Positions 63,931 through 64,000 of a DNA stretch of 64,000 bases are shown here, piece by piece; within the stretch, counting starts at the first letter, position 1, and each line of letters starts with the position of its first letter. The position numbers and the translations under genes were made by a program. The stretch lies in NCBI RefSeq assembly GCF_004368965.1, contig NZ_SORO01000004.1:203083-267082 (forward strand). Reading direction: 5' to 3'. The DNA comes from Leptospira meyeri (GTDB taxonomy: Bacteria > Spirochaetota > Leptospiria > Leptospirales > Leptospiraceae). The notes beneath the pieces were generated by a model. The model had not been told where the DNA came from and ran no database searches. It worked only from the letters and a program-made list of their open reading frames with translations.

Positions 63931-64000
63931 CAAAAGAGACAACTCACATAGGTAACACCGACAATGAGTATCGGAGGACAATCCGATGCCTTGGAAGGAA
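63911..64000 (+). mobile_element. Left end of a putative IS481-like insertion sequence (partial)
   Basis: From about 63911 the sequence no longer matches fabG. It carries two copies of ATAGGTAACA (63923-63932 and 63948-63957, 25 bp apart), as expected for repeated terminal binding sites of a transposase. A new ORF with a strong GGAGG site begins within it and exits the window. The exact insertion boundary is uncertain by a few bases, and the right end and target duplication are outside the window. Confidence 0.65.
63986..64000 (+). CDS. Start of a putative IS481-family transposase (partial, first five codons)
   Basis: ATG at 63986 opens MPWKE and the frame leaves the window. GGAGG at 63973-63977 lies 8 bases upstream. 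From family knowledge, many IS481-like integrase-type transposases begin MPWK(E/V). Five residues cannot prove the assignment, but the position inside an interrupted gene and the preceding repeat pair support it. Confidence 0.5.

Noticed and set aside
1..64000. tRNA, rRNA, CRISPR arrays, prophage or replication origin
   Set aside because: I looked through the intergenic regions and found no cloverleaf with a conserved T-arm, no regular direct-repeat array, no phage structural genes and no dnaA-box cluster.

Overview
The window looks like chromosome from a saprophytic-type Leptospira (spirochaete). The evidence is moderate AT-richness, several spirochaetal lipoprotein signal peptides, a bactofilin, many cyclic-nucleotide and c-di-GMP signalling proteins, TTG/GTG starts, and a long translation/isoprenoid operon (rpsB-tsf-pyrH-frr-uppS-cdsA-dxr-rseP, then proS). 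The species cannot be fixed from sequence alone. I saw no rRNA, tRNA or CRISPR array.

Layout. 1-6.95 kb: a plus-strand run with a gene end, a detached cyclase-type TPR domain, a bactofilin, a membrane histidine kinase, an SDR, a cupin, a cNMP-binding SpoIIE phosphatase, an acyltransferase and a beta-propeller lipoprotein. 6.96-10.06 kb: a large minus-strand beta-helix lipoprotein. 10.1-24 kb: an accessory region with a TRIC-type channel, a GHKL-HDOD fusion, MsrA, a sulfur-detoxification block (TauE-like and persulfide-dioxygenase-like genes divergent from a rhodanese across a FrmR/CsoR-like operator), a GGDEF-PilZ protein, a chemoreceptor, a GDSL lipoprotein, a TetR/NTF2-like pair with two palindromic operators, an AraC-GyrI regulator, a VOC protein and lipoproteins. 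24.4-28.4 kb: trehalose genes (fused OtsAB plus GH15). 28.5-29.9 kb: an orphan gene and a GC-rich structured intergenic element.

29.9-45.7 kb is mostly core metabolism: ribosome and translation factors, UMP kinase, undecaprenyl-PP synthase, CDP-DAG synthase, two MEP-pathway enzymes (dxr, dxs), the site-2 protease, prolyl-tRNA synthetase, trpBA and a CHASE2 nucleotide cyclase. 45.7-57.9 kb mixes small conserved genes, a TrxR-like flavoprotein, a very large cNMP-binding protein, aroA, a membrane-anchored AraC regulator, a small exported protein, a putative secreted HExxH metalloprotease and a HisKA_2-type kinase. 58-63.9 kb is core again: cmk, rpsA, a TPR protein, hisG, rpmF, plsX and fabG.

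The most striking observation is at the right edge. The fabG reading frame loses its conserved C-terminal end and runs into sequence that looks like the left end of an insertion sequence. A new ORF (MPWKE...) with a good ribosome-binding site starts there and leaves the window; it resembles the start of an IS481-family transposase. Other points of interest are the FrmR/CsoR-like operator, the paired TetR operators, three GC-rich structured intergenic elements, the GHKL-HDOD fusion, the stand-alone cyclase TPR domain, and a neighbourhood of AraC sensor, small exported protein and metalloprotease.
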